From the NCBI GenBank assembly GCA_009602725.1, contig WELB01000068.1, positions 506,001 to 544,924 of the forward strand: a DNA stretch of 38,924 nucleotides, in the 5' to 3' direction. This document shows, one piece after another, positions 1 through 10,849 of this stretch. The position numbers and the translations under genes were made by a program. Below the pieces are notes generated by a model, which was not told the origin of the DNA, made no database searches, and saw nothing but the letters and a program-made list of their open reading frames with translations. Numbering within the stretch: position 1 is the first letter of the stretch; each line of letters starts with the position of its first letter. The stretch is from Spirogloea muscicola (Eukaryota; Streptophyta; Zygnematophyceae; Spirogloeales; Spirogloeaceae).

Positions 1-2
1 GC

Positions 3-1133
3 CACGCCCGCCTCGCCCTCGCCCTCGCTCTCCTCGCCGCGCCCGCGCCCGCGCCCGCGCCCCGCCCCGCCGCCGCTTCCCATGGCAAGCCCGTCCGCAC
101 CGACTACGCCATCCACCGTGAGAGCCCACCCCCCCCGCGCCCACCAGCTCGTCGCCCCCCGGGCGCTGCACGCACGCGCGGGTCAGCACGACGGGGCTCA
201 TCGAGCGCCTCGGCTGCGCGCGCAGGCATGGTGGGCGACGGGCGGTGCCTCTTCCGAGCCGTCGTCCATGGCTCATGCCTCCGAAGCGGGCAGCCACCGC
301 CTGGGGAGGCTCTGCAGCGCCAGATGGCCGACGAGCTGCGGATCAAGGTGCGAGACGACTCCCGCCCCTCGCATCCCGATGTGCAAGCTCTGCTGCTGCG
401 CAGCTCCCAGCCCAGATCTCCCGGGCTCCAGCCGATCTTTGCCGAGCTGATGAGCCCCGCCTGCTATTGTGGGCCGCACAGGTTGCTGATGAATTCGTCA
501 AGCGGAGGTCGGAGACCGAGTGGTGAGGAACATGACCCCCACATCCCTGGCCACGTTCGCTCGTTTCTTGCACCTCATTGCGCTTTTATCCTCGGCGGCT
601 CAATGTGATGTCATGGAACGCCGGCCCCCTCCGCTGGTTGCATTTCTTGACACTGCCCTCTCTACTGTGTCGCTGCAGGTTCTTAGAAGGCGACTTTGAT
701 GCTTACGTCAGGAACATGCGGAGGCCCCATGCTTGGGGCGGGGAGCCCGAGCTGCTGATGCTGTCGCACATACTGAGGTACATTACTGACAGGACCTGTG
801 GGTGCGCTTGCGATCCACGCAGGGTGCATGCGGGTATTCACCAAGGGAGACTCTGCATGTCCGAGAGCTGATGATGCCCCTTGTACCCCAGCTGCACATT
901 GCTTGCACGCTTGCTGAGGGCGTCGACTGCTCTGACAGGGGTCTGATGCCCTCGCGCGCAGATCCCCAATCAGTGTATACATACGGGAGCAGGAGGGTCT
1001 GATGGCAATTGCAGAATATGGCCAGGATTATCACCATAGTGATAAGGGCCCAATCACTGTCTTGTACAACGGCTGCAGTCATTACGACGCAGTGCACTTT
1101 TCATGTGACATAGAGCCCCGCTCAAGACTTTAG
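3..1133 (+). CDS. OTU-domain deubiquitinase, 5' end cut by window edge
   Basis: This is a cysteine protease of the OTU family, which removes ubiquitin from proteins. Five exons join in phase: 3-117, 226-347, 482-522, 679-777 and 962-1133. The catalytic Cys lies in GDGRCLFRAV (codon 246-248) and the catalytic His in HYDAVH (codon 1080-1082). Between them are ADELR, VADEFVKRR, EWFLEGDFD and WGGEPELLM, the order seen in plant OTU4-like enzymes. The first exon reads as a hydrophobic Leu/Ala stretch followed by Ala-Pro repeats, which could be part of a signal or transit peptide; the start codon lies outside the window. The ORF ends at TAG 1131-1133. All four introns have GT-AG ends. The family call is firm; the cellular location and the ubiquitin linkage cut are unknown. 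Confidence 0.92.
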
Positions 1134-1686
1134 CTGCCTAACATCTAAGAAACCATTGGTTGACCGCCAGGCTTGAGTACAGCTGTCGCCACCCAAGCTC
1201 TCTTAAAAGGGCTTCAGAGGTTGTTGCTTAGTGAGCAACTGCTGCTGTTATCAGGTTCACCTGGCAGTCACCACAGTTTCACTGACACATATTTGCAGGG
1301 TTGACCTCCCACTCAACCTCCACCTCTTCAGCACCTGCAGGTGCCCCTTCCCAGTCCTGGCTTTAAGCTCTCTCATGGCAACTCATGAAGACCTCTGCCC
1401 AAACTTCCCAATCGTGTCCGCATTAGACTGCTAAATGCAGTCAGGCGGTTGTACATGATTCTGCAGCCTGTGAGAGCTAGCCATCATCTCTGCGGGCGGT
1501 CAGAGCACACCTCTCCTTGTGACATGACTGTGCCTGCAAATCAGTAGCTCCTTGATTCATGCTCCACCGCATCCGTTCACAGTATCGACGCCGGGAATAA
1601 ATACATAAGTACATAATTGTTTGAGTCGTTCTCCTACACAGCCAGCATCAAGCTACCACTGCGCAAATGTCCCAAGGGCTTGTTGC
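1134..1686. other. intergenic, tail-to-tail between OTU gene and psbR
   Basis: The interval holds the 3' flanks of two converging genes. I see no exon-like segment, repeat or RNA gene in it. An ORF at 1231-1434 has no recognisable motif and is not supported. Confidence 0.5.
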
Positions 1687-3001
1687 CTACTGCCCGAAGG
1701 AACTTGTGCTGTACACAAGGAAAGCGCCTCCAAGGAGCACGGTTGCCAAAAGTCCAGCCCACGCAGCAAGCCCAGCATTTCCTGCACGGCCCACCGAGCA
1801 GCTTGAGGAACGCCGGCTTCAACAGCATCAAGGCACCAGCTTGTCACAATGGTGAATGGCATGAAATGAAGAATTGGCAGCTGTATGTGTCTAGCATGTT
1901 GTGATCACCATAGGCGTAGCTGTCGCCACTCTTAGACCAGATCTCAGGTGTGTAGATGGGGCTGCACATTATGCCGATCGTGCAATGTGAGGTGGAGCCC
2001 TCGAGAGTCCACTGGATCACTGCTGACTAGGCACTATTCTGCGCAAAGCCTGCATGCTCGTGGTCCATGGACACGGGAAGTATATACGAAGGGAGGAACG
2101 AGAGGGCGTGGGAAGAAGGATGTGCAGTCTTGTCACCTGTATCCGTCCACATTGGCACCATACTTCTTGGTGAACATGTACACGCCCTTGCCCTGTACAC
2201 GCTAGCCTGCCGTGTCAGAGCTCGACTGTTGAGGAGTCGGCGCATGGCCCCTCACCCTTTGCTAACTTCCTTACGGATGCCGACACGCCCACCGGTCGTG
2301 AGCTGATACGATCTGTCAACACTTTTGCCAGCCTGCTTGCACAAGAAAAGATGGTGCCACCGTGAAGTGGGACAGCAGGCTTGCCTTGGCCTTGCTGCCA
2401 GAGGCGTCTTTACCCGCCCGGAACTTGGTGTTGCCAGAGGGCCCTGTCACAAGAGTCACGACGAGGACAGATCAAGGGCGATCCTCCGCTGCTCCCGTCT
2501 TTGACGCTTGTGCATGCAACACGCAAATGCCCCACGGCTATGGCGCGAGAAGCAGGCCGGCGACGCCTGCCAGCTGTGGAGGCTGTGTTGCCCATGTGCG
2601 GAGGCGGCTGGAGCTCTCGATCCCAGCATGAGCGCACCAGGGAGCAGGTGACGGCGTGGGTTTTGGGTGCGGGGCGGAGGCCAAGCAAGGCCAGAGGGCG
2701 CAGGCACACATGCTGGCCTCGGCATGGCGCTCTGCCAGCGGTGCCCGCGGCGCAGGAGGTCAACTGGGCCGGATCAAGGGTGGCCGTGTGGCCAGGTGCA
2801 GGGCTGAGCGGGGGAGGGGCGAGCATGGTGCACACCGTTTGGCGTCTTGGTGACGGTCTTCTTGCCGCCGCTGGCGGCGATCCGGAGAGGCCCGGGGCGC
2901 GCAGCGCGGGAGGAGGAGGGCGAGGAGCGGGCAGGAAGCGGGGAGCCCAGGAAGGCGGGGCTGGCGAGCGCGGAGGCGGTGGTGGCGGCGGCGGCAGCCA
3001 T
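1687..3001 (-). CDS. psbR: photosystem II 10 kDa protein PsbR, complete
   Basis: PsbR is a thylakoid protein that helps attach the oxygen-evolving-complex subunits to photosystem II. Five exons on the minus strand join in phase: 3001-2836, 2443-2385, 2192-2137, 1961-1909 and 1781-1687, giving 142 codons plus stop, the usual family size. Residues 1 to about 40 (MAAAAATTASALASP onward, rich in Ala, Ser and Arg) look like a plastid transit peptide. Diagnostic mature segments follow: FRAGKDASGSKAK, KKYGANVDGY, SPIYTPEIWSKSGDSY, and a C-terminal membrane helix GLAAWAGLLATVLLGG ending LVYSTSSFGQ. Intron 2 starts with GC (AAG|GCAAGC) rather than GT, giving a GC-AG intron; the other borders are GT-AG. 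The gene lies tail-to-tail with the OTU gene. Identity rests on the match across four separate exons. Confidence 0.95.
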
Positions 3002-3701
3002 GGCGGCGGCGGTGATCAGAGGGGGGGCGGGTGTCGTTCCGGGCAGTGGGGCTCCCACGTCGCCGCCTCCAGCCCCCACTCGCATGCGGCGGCAGGCGGC
3101 CCTCCACGTCCCCCCGTCTCCTCTTCCATGTCGGCCCACCTATTGCACTGGTTTCAAATGCCCGAACAATTCATTGGCGTGGATGACTGGCCCCTCATTC
3201 ACTCCATGCGCACAGCGCGCCTTCTCTCCGCACCAGCTCTTGCCCGACCAGCGCGTCGCCTCGATCCGGCCTCCCTTGCTTCCTTTCAAAGCCGGGCATA
3301 GGAAAAGCCCTCCCAATTCAAGCAGGTGGCTGGGAAAGGCCAGCCCCAAGTGAACGGACAAGAGCCGAAAGGCGCCTTCAACCATACAGCTATGCACGAG
3401 AATACAGCGGAGGGAGAAGGCGCGCGGGGCGCATGAATTGAAAGGGAGGCCAATTCAAGCCAATACATTGTTCAGGCAGAGTCGAGTGCAGACTAAACAA
3501 TGCTACATAACACGGAGACCTAATCTAAGGTACCTAAGATGACATTAGCGGAGGGGGAGTTAGTAACCCGGGTTAGCAGCAAGCAGCAAGTCCCAGTAAC
3601 TTGCAGCTACCGAGCATAAGGGTGCGGAGGGCCAGGACCGAGCAGTCGACTCATTATTGCACTCGCACATCTTGGCTCATTGAGGTTCCTGTCACAAATC
3701 T
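3002..3701. repeat. LINE-tail repeat fragments upstream of psbR
   Basis: Two fragments of the window-wide LINE-tail family lie here. In the minus direction, about 3475-3300 carries the AATTGGCCTCC...CAATTCATGCGC inverted motif and a hairpin module (GGGGCTGGCCTTTCCCAGCC). In the plus direction, about 3185-3235 carries a diverged copy of the same CATGCGC...GCGCGCCTTCTCTCC segment found at 18235-18295. The rest (3480-3700) shows nothing I can name. The psbR promoter must lie in or beside this repeat DNA. Confidence 0.6.
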
Positions 3702-4042
3702 TCATTTCCAATGTGACATGCGGAAGCGCGATCTCTCCAGGATGGTAGCCCATGGGTCTATCTCTCTCATGAGGGGTTGGGCTCCATTCGGCTCCACATA
3801 TCTGTTGATGCTAAGAAACCATTCCTTGGCTTACCGTCCCTTGGCCTGGACGACCATGGATCTCACGTGAACTCCTGAAGCCTCAGTAGCCACGAAAGTA
3901 GGAATTGTTGTTCTGCAGCAATGCTCCCTGTTGGAGAGAGTTCGTTGTAGTCTTTGTGCACAGGTACGCCCCTCTCGCCCCGGATCCAGAGCCATGTAGG
4001 CGTAGAGGTTGGAGGGTCGCTCCTATTTTGGGATGCAGCTTT
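3702..4042 (-). CDS. unrecognised protein, last two exons
   Basis: I do not recognise this protein. Two minus-strand exons join cleanly: 4042-3867 ends TTCAC|GTGAGA, and 3801-3702 begins after CAACAG and ends in TGA (3702-3704). Joined, they read without a stop for 90 codons and include TPTWLWIRGERGVPVHKDY, FLLSWLLRLQEF and PWATILERSRFRMSHWK, which looks like real, charged, structured protein. The acceptor at 4043 (GACAG) is the first plausible one; more exons must lie upstream on this strand, perhaps between 4.1 and 5.9 kb. An overlapping alternative donor (3843, GTAAGC) also gives an open junction to the same last exon. Confidence 0.5.
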
Positions 4043-5984
4043 CTGTCATCTTCTGTGGTGCCTAATTGGTCCAATGGACGCGTTCCCGATCTGAGTGAGA
4101 ACCCAACAGAGCAGCATTGACTAATAGTTGGTGGACCCAAGATGTCACATACGATAGTGAAGTCAAGACGGGCTCGGTGATGACTTGCCCTTAATTCCAC
4201 ATTTTCAACGATGTAGCCAAACGGCATGATTGGCATGAAAAGAGCTGTCTGGTCGTGTTTGAAAGCTCGCCCCAAACCCCGTGCGCTGAAGCTTGGACAT
4301 GAGAGATTAGCAACTCTCCACCTCTGGCAACCTGTTCATGGCTGCTGACTTTGGTGCTGCAGTGATATTTTGCGGAAGCAACAAAAGAGCATGAGCTACA
4401 TTTAAGACATTTCACAGTTGATAAGTACCACCCAAGATCTGAGATCCAGGTTGTGCTTAGCCATTGTCTGATGTGACCCACTCATTGACTCCCTCGTATA
4501 GGATGACCACATTGCCCACATTGGATGTACCACGTTTGGCTTTGTGGGTTGCACCCGTGTAAGGTAGGTTGCAGCGGACCAGGCCTCGGTAGCGCCGGTA
4601 GTGCAGGCGAACCCATGTGCCGCTTATACGGTCCCAATGTTTGGCTGCGTCCAATGCATCCAGAAAAGCAGCTCGACTGGACTCGTTGAGAAGTCAGTAC
4701 TCAACGCTGGTGAATGATAGCACCTTCACTCATAAGGATACTTGCTGCAGCATCACATCACTGCAGCAGCAAATTCAGCAGCCATTAACAGGTTGCTTGC
4801 ACTCAGATTATCTGCTATGCCTGTCTGGCTGTCATTTCGTCACGTTCATCCCAGTGCAGCTGCCACTATTTCTCGTCTCTCATGCTCCAAATCAATTTCT
4901 ACGATGCATATGCTGTTGGAAATATAATATGAACACCTAAAGTACAGAGAGGCACCTAGGTGTACGCATAGGTGGCCGAAGACTGTCTAGAACACTACTC
5001 TTGATTCACTTTCCAATCGGGTTCTTGCCCCTTAGCTATCATCCGCTTGAAGTCTTAAAAAGGGAGATAAGGCTGTGACATATGACCCACTTGAAAGGTG
5101 ATCTTACCTGACGTATGCATCATCTGGGGAAACGAGCAGCGCATGACGATGTGGCGAACACGGACGATGACTCATGTGACGAGTTAAAGTATGGATTCTG
5201 CGGCAACCATGTAAACAGCTCAAAGTGCCCCATATAGGCCTTCAGCGTGTAGATTGTATCCTCACAGGACATCTCAGCTCTGCCCACTCTTTTAAATCAG
5301 ATAGATTTCTCCCTCTATCAGAACATGCCTTCATCGATCATGACCTCGACTGCAATACATCTCTCTGTACTACGAAAACGCTGCGTCCTCAATGTGTTGC
5401 TGCGTTTATGTTGGCTAGCTATCTCTGTGTACCTTTACATACTTGTGTTACTTCAACATGATAATCGTAATGGACAAAATTACTTGCAGCATGTCATGCT
5501 CGTCATGGGTCACTCTTTGCAGCGATGCACCAGTTACTTCTCTTTCCGTTTCTACAAGAGACCTCTGATGTTCAGGGAGGTGCATCCGATTACCACTGTG
5601 ACGATGTTGCTCGGAGCGTCAATGCCACGGTTAGGACAGCTTGATAAATACTTGAAGAGATCAACTGCCTCACGAGACTGGCGACAGAAAAGTGATTGAG
5701 GATCATGGCGCGCATTTGCAGTAATGGCGACCCTTGTGGAGGCTTCCGCTAGCGGCAGATCGTCCTTGGTCATTTCTTTGGGTTCAGCATCTGCGGAGGC
5801 TGGAGTTTCCGCGGATACTTCTAGGAGGTTGATACTCCAGAAGGGCCGAAAGTGCCAAGCTCTGCGCGAGCCGCAGCACCCTGCCTGCCGCTGCCCTGGT
5901 CCGGACCCTCGCTCCTTCCCTGATTGTGAACACTCTCTGTGTGCACCTGGCTGGCTTCTACAGCCACTATGCGATATCAGCAGC
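4043..5984. other. no supported gene; possible upstream exons
   Basis: Minus-strand open stretches at about 4700-4460 (with AAKHWDRISGTWVRLHYRR) and 5860-5570 look protein-like and could be upstream exons of the 3702-4042 gene. However, all three minus frames are open over much of 4700-4480 and I could not link them by convincing splice sites. Nothing else is recognised. Confidence 0.3.
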
Positions 5985-7159
5985 CGCAATGTCCTCAGAA
6001 GCGGTGCAGGTGGCGAACGGTGACAATCGGCGCTGGCATCCTGACAGAGCGGTGCAGGCCCTCGTGCAGCATCCGGCCTTCCCGGACGCGCCGGCCGCCA
6101 AGCAGCAAATCGCGCTCGGCCGGTTAGCTACGTTGGCTGCTGGCTTGCCGCCCACTTTCCCCCGGCCGTGCAGGACGGCGGTGCGAGGCAGCTGGGCGCA
6201 AGCAGCCGGCCCGTGGCCCCGCTCAGTGCCCTGCATGGCCGGCGCGCGCTGGGGCCAGGCGGCAGCGTACGTGCAGACTGGCACGCTGCCCTTCCAACGA
6301 GCCGTGTCCATGCGGTTGTGACGGAGGCGTACAGGAGTCCAGCATCCACCCACACTGCTGACCACGCACGTAGGAAGTGCAGAGCAGAGAGAGCTGCAGC
6401 GGTACTCAGACTACCCCCGTACCTCCTTCCAGCCGCAATTGACACCTTTGGCTGCATGGGTCCTCGTTTCAACACCCTACTCGAGAAAAGCGTAAGTCTA
6501 GGATATGCACGACGTGAGAATGTGCTTCCAGCCGAGATGGGCATGCCGGCAGCCTCTGTCGTTTTTTCTGCGGCGTCGTGTGTCGGCCTGTTTGCTGCGA
6601 GCTTAGGCTCAAGCTTTGCACCAGAAAGCTGGTCGAGCCCCACTGGTGGCACGAGGCCTTGTCAATGGCCGTCCCGTATTCGGGCATCAGTTAGCGACTT
6701 CTACGTGCTGACTCGTGGTCACTGAGCGGGTCAGCTTAGCAGCAGGTGATGTACATCTGTCAAATGTGCTTGCCTTTGTTTGTGGCCACTGAGGCCCTCC
6801 ATCGCTTTATGCACACTGTATATCTTTTCAGACGGCCTGGCCCCTCGCTCGGCCCACGACGGGCTGCCGGCACGCCCCCCGGACCTGGCAAAGCGAGCAG
6901 TCCCCTCTGGGCCCTCGCGCGTCAACGCGCGTGCTCAGGCCCGCCACATGGTTGAGGTGGAGAAGGCGGCCTTCGAGTCCGCTCGGCAGCTCCTCCCCGA
7001 GATCGACCTGCGTTGGCGTGCCGCCGAGTCCTTCCCGGAAGCGGCGGCATGGTTGATGGCACACCCTCTCTATCGCTGCATTGCAGATGGCGCACGAGGT
7101 CTTCCACCTCTTCGGCCTGCCCCCGGCCTGTATCATTGCCATGGCGAAGTGCGAGTGGG
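5985..7159 (+). mobile_element. truncated LINE-type retrotransposon fragments
   Basis: This is the C-terminal end of a non-LTR retrotransposon ORF, broken by frameshifts. The segment LLPAAIDTFGCMGPRF (about 6425) matches the PLAxDxxGAxG block seen in every LINE copy of this window, and the reading frame ends SDFYVLTRGH before TGA 6723-6725. The next 110 bases (from GAGCGGGTCAGCTTAGCAGC) closely match the minus strand at 35212-35100, so they are the 3' UTR of one LINE family. A second fragment at 6840-7155 (AAAWLMAHPLY, then a frameshift, then HLFGLPPACI) resembles the region between RT and C-terminus in other LINEs. It stops at the telomeric array. Confidence 0.7.
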
Positions 7160-7249
7160 TTTTAGGGTTTAGGGTTTTAGGGTTTAGGGTTTAGGGTTTA
7201 GGGTTTAGGGTTTAGGGTTTAGGGTTTAGGGTTTAGGGTTTAGGGTTTA
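7160..7249 (+). repeat. telomeric array (TTTAGGG)n, about 12-13 units
   Basis: Plant-type telomeric heptamers run in the G-rich direction. Two early units read TTTTAGGG instead of TTTAGGG; the rest are perfect. The array starts inside a LINE coding fragment without a linker and ends at a single undetermined base (7250). Confidence 0.97.
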
Positions 7250-7480
7250 NACATTCGAACCCATCCATCGGCCACCACCGCCATACTGACGGTCCTCGGT
7301 CAATGCCCCGTCAATAGCAACTGACGGTCTGCTACCCTCAAGCTATCGTGAGCCGTCAGCATCAACGACCGCTAACGACGCCGTTAAGGTAGTCTGTAGG
7401 GCTGCCGCCTCCCGTCGCCGTTCCAGCGCCAGCACCATGCTGTGACGTCCCCCCGTTTGAACGAGCCAAACGGTCCCGGT
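7250..7480. other. one N plus 230 bp spacer between facing telomere arrays
   Basis: Position 7250 is an N, which may mark an assembly join. The 230 bases after it are not repetitive. They contain several TGACGG/CCGTCA words in both orientations (for example CTGACGG near 7290 and 7320, CCGTCAG near 7355) and no open frame of note. Confidence 0.7.
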
Positions 7481-7520
7481 AAAACCCTAAACCCTAAACC
7501 CTAAACCCTAAACCCTAAAC
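7481..7520 (-). repeat. telomeric array (CCCTAAA)n, about 5 units
   Basis: Five perfect heptamers run in the opposite orientation to the array at 7160-7249. The two C-rich/G-rich strands face each other as they would after two chromosome ends were joined. A run of CACGCGCG words follows at 7521-7570. Confidence 0.97.
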
Positions 7521-7645
7521 GCTTTACGCGCGCTTCACGCGCGTCGCGCGCTAGTCACGCGCGGCACGCCATAGTCCCCTGGACTTGTATCCCATTCGTC
7601 AGGCTCGCGCAAAGAGCAGCCCGCAGTACGCGCGGCACGCCCCCC

Positions 7646-7770
7646 CGTATCCTCGTTGTGCGGGTCCGCTCTTCCAGGGGCCGGACCTTGGGGGCTACCC
7701 GCGCCAGTCGTATCCCCATTGTGCGGGTCCGCTCCTCCGGGGACCGGACCTTGGGACTACCCTCGTCACA
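7646..7770. repeat. two-copy tandem repeat of about 62 bp
   Basis: Two adjacent units both read CGTATCC...TTGTGCGGGTCCGCTC followed by GGACCGGACCTTGGG-like sequence and ACTACCC or CTACCCG. They differ at several positions. The repeat lies upstream of the Ty3/gypsy primer-binding site and may belong to the element's LTR. Confidence 0.75.
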
Positions 7771-8185
7771 CCCTCCGGGGAGGGGTGGCAGGTGGAACGC
7801 ATAAGTAGTAGGCCGAGGCCAGACTCTTCAATCGGACCAGTGACACCCAGAGAGAGGCATAGCCCTGCTTGCCTGCTGCCGCAGCCGCCGCCCCAGCTAT
7901 GCTGCTGCCGTCTGCTGCCCAGCCCGTCGCGGCAGCCTGTCGCTGAGGACATCGCCAGCTCTCCGTAAGTGCCACGGGGCCAGCTACTATTCCCAGACCC
8001 TCTGTAGAGTCGCCGCCTTCTGGCGGCGCCTCGAAGTGAGAATTCGGCTGCGCTATGTGATGCACTTGAGTGCACCGTGTGCGTTCTCCACTATGTAGGG
8101 GGCTAGTTTCTAAACCCCCTAGGTCCGAACTCAATAAGGACGTACGAACCCCTAACTGCGTATATAGGGATCAGGACGTCACATA

Positions 8186-8196
8186 TGGTATCAGAG
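8186..8196 (+). mobile_element. retrotransposon primer-binding site (initiator tRNA-Met type)
   Basis: The sequence TGGTATCAGAG matches the 3' end complement of initiator tRNA-Met used by many plant LTR elements. It sits two bases after a CA (8182-8183), as expected at the end of a 5' LTR. Just upstream, 8095-8120 has a TAGGGGG...CCCCCTA inverted repeat. The LTR start was not found. Confidence 0.75.
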
Positions 8197-8745
8197 GAGT
8201 CCTTGCATCTGGTAAGCCTCGTATATGTTGTGATGGTACGACTGACAATGCAAGGTTCCTTCTGATCTGATGCTCTGGCACTGACTAGTCTCTTGTGATT
8301 GAGACCCGTTTCCAGACTGTACTCGTGGATCTGCATCAGCGGGCTGATTGAGACTGTTGTCCACTCGCCCGCTGCATCCACACGCCCGGGATCGGACAAA
8401 ATGTCGAGTGCTCCTCCACCCGGCAGCCATCGAAATTGCCAGGTCAGTGCTTCGCCTGCAAAACCACCTGCGGTCGGCGGATAGCCTGTCTTTTGACAAG
8501 GAGTTGAAACCGATCGCCGATAAGCGGCGAATCTGGCCATGTGTCAGAGGCTGGTCCGTACTCCAGTTCTGGCCCTTCCCTCAGCTGCGCGTGCTGCTTT
8601 GCGTTTTGGAATATGACTTACGCGCTGCCATGATTGCTTTGCTTGTCTGGGGCACCAGCCTGCCTAGTATGTTATGGTAATATTGTCTCTTCGGTGTGTC
8701 TTATGCCCTCAACTGACTCGGCCCTCAGTTTGTTGGTGTGAAGGT

Positions 8746-9132
8746 ATGGAGTCCGAAAACTCAAGTGCGCAACCTAGCGCCCCTCCGCTGGCAGTACCAG
8801 CGGTCGAGGTCGAGGAGGTGGCCAACGAGATGGCGGACCTCCAAGCACCCGGACCAGACGGCCTTATAACGGCCGACGTGCGACGACTAGGTCGCTTACG
8901 GGAGCAAGTCGAGGCTGCGGTCCAAGGTGGGGATCCGCTAGTAACCCCCGTATTGAAGGCGCTGAGCGAGGAGGTACGGGCCCTGATCAGTCGCATGTGC
9001 GCGGATGAGCAGCGTACTCGTCGCCTCCGAGCAAAAGTAAGCCATGGTGCGCTGTTGGGCCGTGCCCAGCCGTGCCAGCCCTCGAAGTCCGATGAAACGG
9101 GGAGCCTCGCAGCATGGATCCGGGAAATGTAA
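8746..9132 (+). pseudogene. Gag N-terminal part of the Ty3/gypsy element
   Basis: The frame starts MESENSSAQPSAPP and has an acidic coiled-coil-like region (EVEEVANEMADLQ, then RLREQVEAAVQ), then stops at about 9130. Gag-like sequence continues in shifted frames to about 9500 (for example NPMDQVQRFKSGLL near 9420), so the original Gag is split by at least two frameshifts. It once formed the particle shell. Confidence 0.65.
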
Positions 9133-9717
9133 GCATGCTTTGTACTGTGCGAGGCGCCGGTGACATCCCGCGTGGGAATCGCCGCCACCTACCTTACCCG
9201 AGATCCAGCCGCCATATGGGAAAATACGAAATCGTCCTCAACACCCAGAGTGTTTGGTACAACACTTCGGACTTCTCACCCGATCATTGACCAATTTGTA
9301 TGGTGAATTACATGCGGAGCTCAACGCTCGTAATCAGCTCGTCGCCATCCAAATAGTCGACGACGACTTTGAGGATCATGTACGGCATTTCATCCCATCT
9401 TTATGAAGTGTGGTAACATGAATCCGATGGACCAGGTCCAGAGGTTCAAATCTGGCCTCCTGCGACATGTGGCGGTGTTGTCCCAGCTTGACAAGGACGC
9501 ATGAAGCAGCACGACAACTTCATCGAGCAAGCGCGACAATCGTTTTCAATGTGCCCGACGAAGAGGCGCCTGCTCGGACGTGAGGGTCGTGACGCGCCGG
9601 GCCCTTCGACTGTGAACCGTCTCAAGCCTAGGCTACGGTGTAAGACCTCGGCCGCCACCTCGGTTGCAGGTAGTGCCCTAGGGGAAGCCGAAGTTCGTCC
9701 CTGAGGAAGATCGTGCA

Positions 9718-9759
9718 TGCTACCGTTGTGGCTCGAAGGGGCACCGTATACCGGACTGC
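9718..9759 (+). pseudogene. Gag zinc knuckle (CCHC)
   Basis: The segment CYRCGSKGHRIPDC fits Cys-x2-Cys-x4-His-x4-Cys, the nucleic-acid-binding knuckle of Gag. It is followed by a Pro-rich stretch. It lies in a different frame from the 5' Gag ORF. Confidence 0.9.
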
Positions 9760-10292
9760 CCACAGCCGCCGAAGCCGCCGACGTCGTCTACGCCATCCTC
9801 CACCCGCCCGAAGGGCCAGTACAAGGACAGGGGAAAAGGGAAAATTGAGTACACTTCGTTATCTCCCTTATATGTGATCCAGCAGCGTGAAAACGCTGTT
9901 TGAATTGATAGGACGAGTATGTCCGAAGTCTCTTGTGCCAGTAATACGCTCTGTGCATGTGCTTATGCAAGCGCCGGTGAACGAAGGCCCCCTTGTTGGA
10001 CGGCTTCCTTCTAATCAGCTGCAGGAAGCGGCAGGCATGTATTTGAGCCGCATCAGTTTACACGGTACTAAAGAACCGGTCTTCTTTATTGTGCCGTGCA
10101 GTCGCGGAGTGATACCTCTACCTCCAAAAGGGCTGGCCTTCTTGTGTCTGCGGAAGGCGGGCCAACTCCACGTGAAGTACAAGGGGGAGGATGTTTCTCC
10201 AAGACCTCCTAAACTGCTCGTATATGTAGCTAGTAATTATGGTCTTACGGTAGTTAGTAAGTGCCTCGGCACTCAGCGCTGACGCGCCAACT

Positions 10293-10568
10293 ATGTTGTT
10301 CTCAAGACTGGTGGCTACTCAGCCAGCCCAGATCCTTATGGATACGGGAGCCACAGTCTCTTGTGTTAGTAAGAATTTTGTGACCGGCAATGGTTTGATC
10401 GTAAAGCCGACTGGTATTCCGCAAGCTACATTGGCAAATGAACAAAGTGCCGAGATCATGGGCCTGTGTCAAGTCCCTCTACACTTTCAGTATTGTGAGA
10501 CGGTTGTGTCTTGCCATGTCATTGAGTTGGCACTGGGCTCTGATGTGAAATTGGGCGAAGATTGGTGA
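10293..10568 (+). pseudogene. aspartic protease domain of the Ty3/gypsy element
   Basis: The motif ILMDTGATVSCVS carries the catalytic Asp-Thr-Gly triad of retropepsins, followed by ANEQSAEIMGLCQVPL. The domain cleaved the Gag-Pol polyprotein. Its frame ends at TGA about 10566. Confidence 0.85.
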
Positions 10569-10849
10569 TGTGCTGCCGCGGCCCTCCTCGATTTTGACGC
10601 GCGGACTTGCTCGTGCTGACAGGGTGCTCGTCGCTTTGTACTGCACAGAGACGCCCCCCTTGTATCATCGCCTGTGACAGACTCCTCTATTCAGCTGTCG
10701 GCTGTGCAGTTTAAGAGGGTCCTTCACGCAGAGACCTCCTCGGCTGTTTTTCTGCTAATGGTGATGACAGATGAGTCCCTCCTGACTCAGTAGTAGTGAG
10801 TAATGTGGCCTCACATGGTGCGGCTCTTGACAGTGTTTCGGCGTAATTA

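Noticed and set aside
2381-3301. 306-codon plus-strand ORF, Gly/Arg-rich
   Set aside because: It overlaps psbR exons 1 and 2 on the opposite strand and its composition is what GC-rich antisense gives. It has no motif.
5225-5699. Two overlapping plus-strand ORFs
   Set aside because: They have no family motif, no splice support, and a composition like non-coding DNA around them.
9436-9465. tRNA-like T-loop (GAGGTTCAAATCTGG)
   Set aside because: No acceptor, D or anticodon arms are found around it. It lies in decayed Gag sequence.
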